Translations under genes and position numbers: made by a program | The notes under the pieces: model-generated | Databases searched by the model: none | Told to the model about the DNA's origin: nothing | Seen by the model: the letters and a program-made list of their open reading frames with translations, nothing else | In this document: in pieces, positions 63,601 to 64,000 of the stretch | How positions within the stretch are numbered: position 1 is the first letter of the stretch | How the letters are laid out: each line of letters starts with the position of its first letter | Assembly: GCF_009002475.1 (NCBI RefSeq) | Contig: NZ_AP019860.1 | Location: forward strand, 5,408,501 to 5,472,500 | Source of the DNA: Candidatus Uabimicrobium amorphum | GTDB taxonomy: Bacteria; Planctomycetota; Uabimicrobiia; Uabimicrobiales; Uabimicrobiaceae | Reading direction: 5' to 3' | Length of the DNA stretch: 64,000 bases

Positions 63601-64000
63601 TTACTTAACTTCAGGAATGATGTATGGTCTTAATGTGATCTTTGCATTGCGCGATGCACCTTGGTAGTTTTTATACTCTTTGTTTTCCATTGTATAAAAA
63701 ACATCTACATAGTCATCGTCGTTAGAAAACCAATTGGAAGGCATTGCTTTGATGATTTCTGAGGCTAAATCAAATAGAGCTTTGTACTCTGTGGAGATTT
63801 GCCCAACAACATCGATGAGTTTTAGAGCTATGTCTTTGTAGTTGGTGTTGTCATCGTGTTCGAATACATTGATGTTACATGCGCGGTAACGATAATTTCC
63901 CCAAACAACGATTACTTGGTTTGGAAAATAATCTTTGTCATCTTTGTCTAGGTAAGGCATTTCTTGAGAAATAATGCTTGCCTTTTGTGCTTCGGTGTCA
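63601..64000 (-). CDS. Hypothetical protein, N-terminus beyond the window
   Basis: The frame remains open from TAA 63601 to the window edge (133 codons), so the start lies outside. The visible part has no signal or membrane segment in this stretch. It is Asp/Tyr/Asn-rich with FEHDDNTNYKDIALKLIDVVGQ and a C-terminal NAKITLRPYIIPEVK. I recognise no family. An ATG at 63960 is internal to the open frame and need not be the start. Confidence 0.6.
   Translation of the reverse strand, partial: DTEAQKASIISQEMPYLDKDDKDYFPNQVIVVWGNYRYRACNINVFEHDDNTNYKDIALKLIDVVGQISTEYKALFDLASEIIKAMPSNWFSNDDDYVDVFYTMENKEYKNYQGASRNAKITLRPYIIPEVK

Overview
The window reads as about 64 kb of an AT-rich chromosome from a Gram-negative-type bacterium. 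It looks like a low-GC member of Planctomycetota, perhaps near the Uabimicrobium type. This is inference: it rests on the paired 'CGKxLxVPxxYAGK' zinc-ribbon membrane proteins, a PEP-CTERM protein, large multidomain hypotheticals and many short dispersed palindromes. No rRNA or tRNA gene, CRISPR array or intact transposase was seen. Genes sit in short operons on both strands, many with overlapping ATGA or TAATG junctions.

Layout. 1-3.4 kb: an ECF sigma factor with its membrane anti-sigma partner (cut by the window edge), a small exported protein, a DUF374-type acyltransferase and a small Cys-rich protein. 3.4-12.9 kb: a lipoprotein remnant, a DUF1810 protein, a secreted DJ-1/PfpI fusion, a CDP-alcohol phosphatidyltransferase, a sugar dehydrogenase fused to cytochrome c, and unknown proteins. 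Three copies of a GGGCGGAC palindrome lie between genes at 1.7, 6.2 and 7.7 kb. 13-27.3 kb: a hybrid trans-AT PKS/NRPS assembly line on the minus strand. It runs from a KS protein to a luciferase-like monooxygenase/ACP protein to a two-module NRPS (TubC-C-A-T-C-A-T-TE), followed by a large unknown protein. The PKS dehydratase appears to be divided between the first two proteins with the monooxygenase interposed. 27.4-31.0 kb: a RiPP operon with a secreted precursor carrying five Cys-Gly-Gly decapeptide repeats, a DUF692/MNIO iron enzyme, its DUF2063 partner and two lipoproteins. This is the most interesting candidate system.

31.2-37.3 kb: a YjbQ-family protein, an RND efflux pump with its adaptor, and a sugar-kinase-like phosphotransferase. 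37.4-42.8 kb: an exported unknown, then an envelope-polymer operon (glycerophosphotransferase-like protein, two membrane-anchored SGNH hydrolases, a tyrosine phosphatase). 43-46.6 kb: cobalamin-dependent methionine synthase. 47-50.9 kb: an overlapping operon of an E2-type acyltransferase, an unknown possibly ART-like protein, exonuclease III and an MFS exporter. 51-58.5 kb: a YdjM-type membrane protein, a secreted coiled-coil protein and two zinc-ribbon/TM paralogues separated by a tandem pair of 158-bp MITE-like elements, then a secreted unknown. 58.8-64 kb: a PEP-CTERM protein and a five-gene operon of ExbB, ExbD, an ExbD-like protein, a beta-helix protein and a sugar-nucleotide epimerase. 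A truncated unknown gene lies at the right edge.

Start codons were moved from the longest ORF where a Shine-Dalgarno (SD) sequence or a gene overlap favoured an internal start; these cases are stated.
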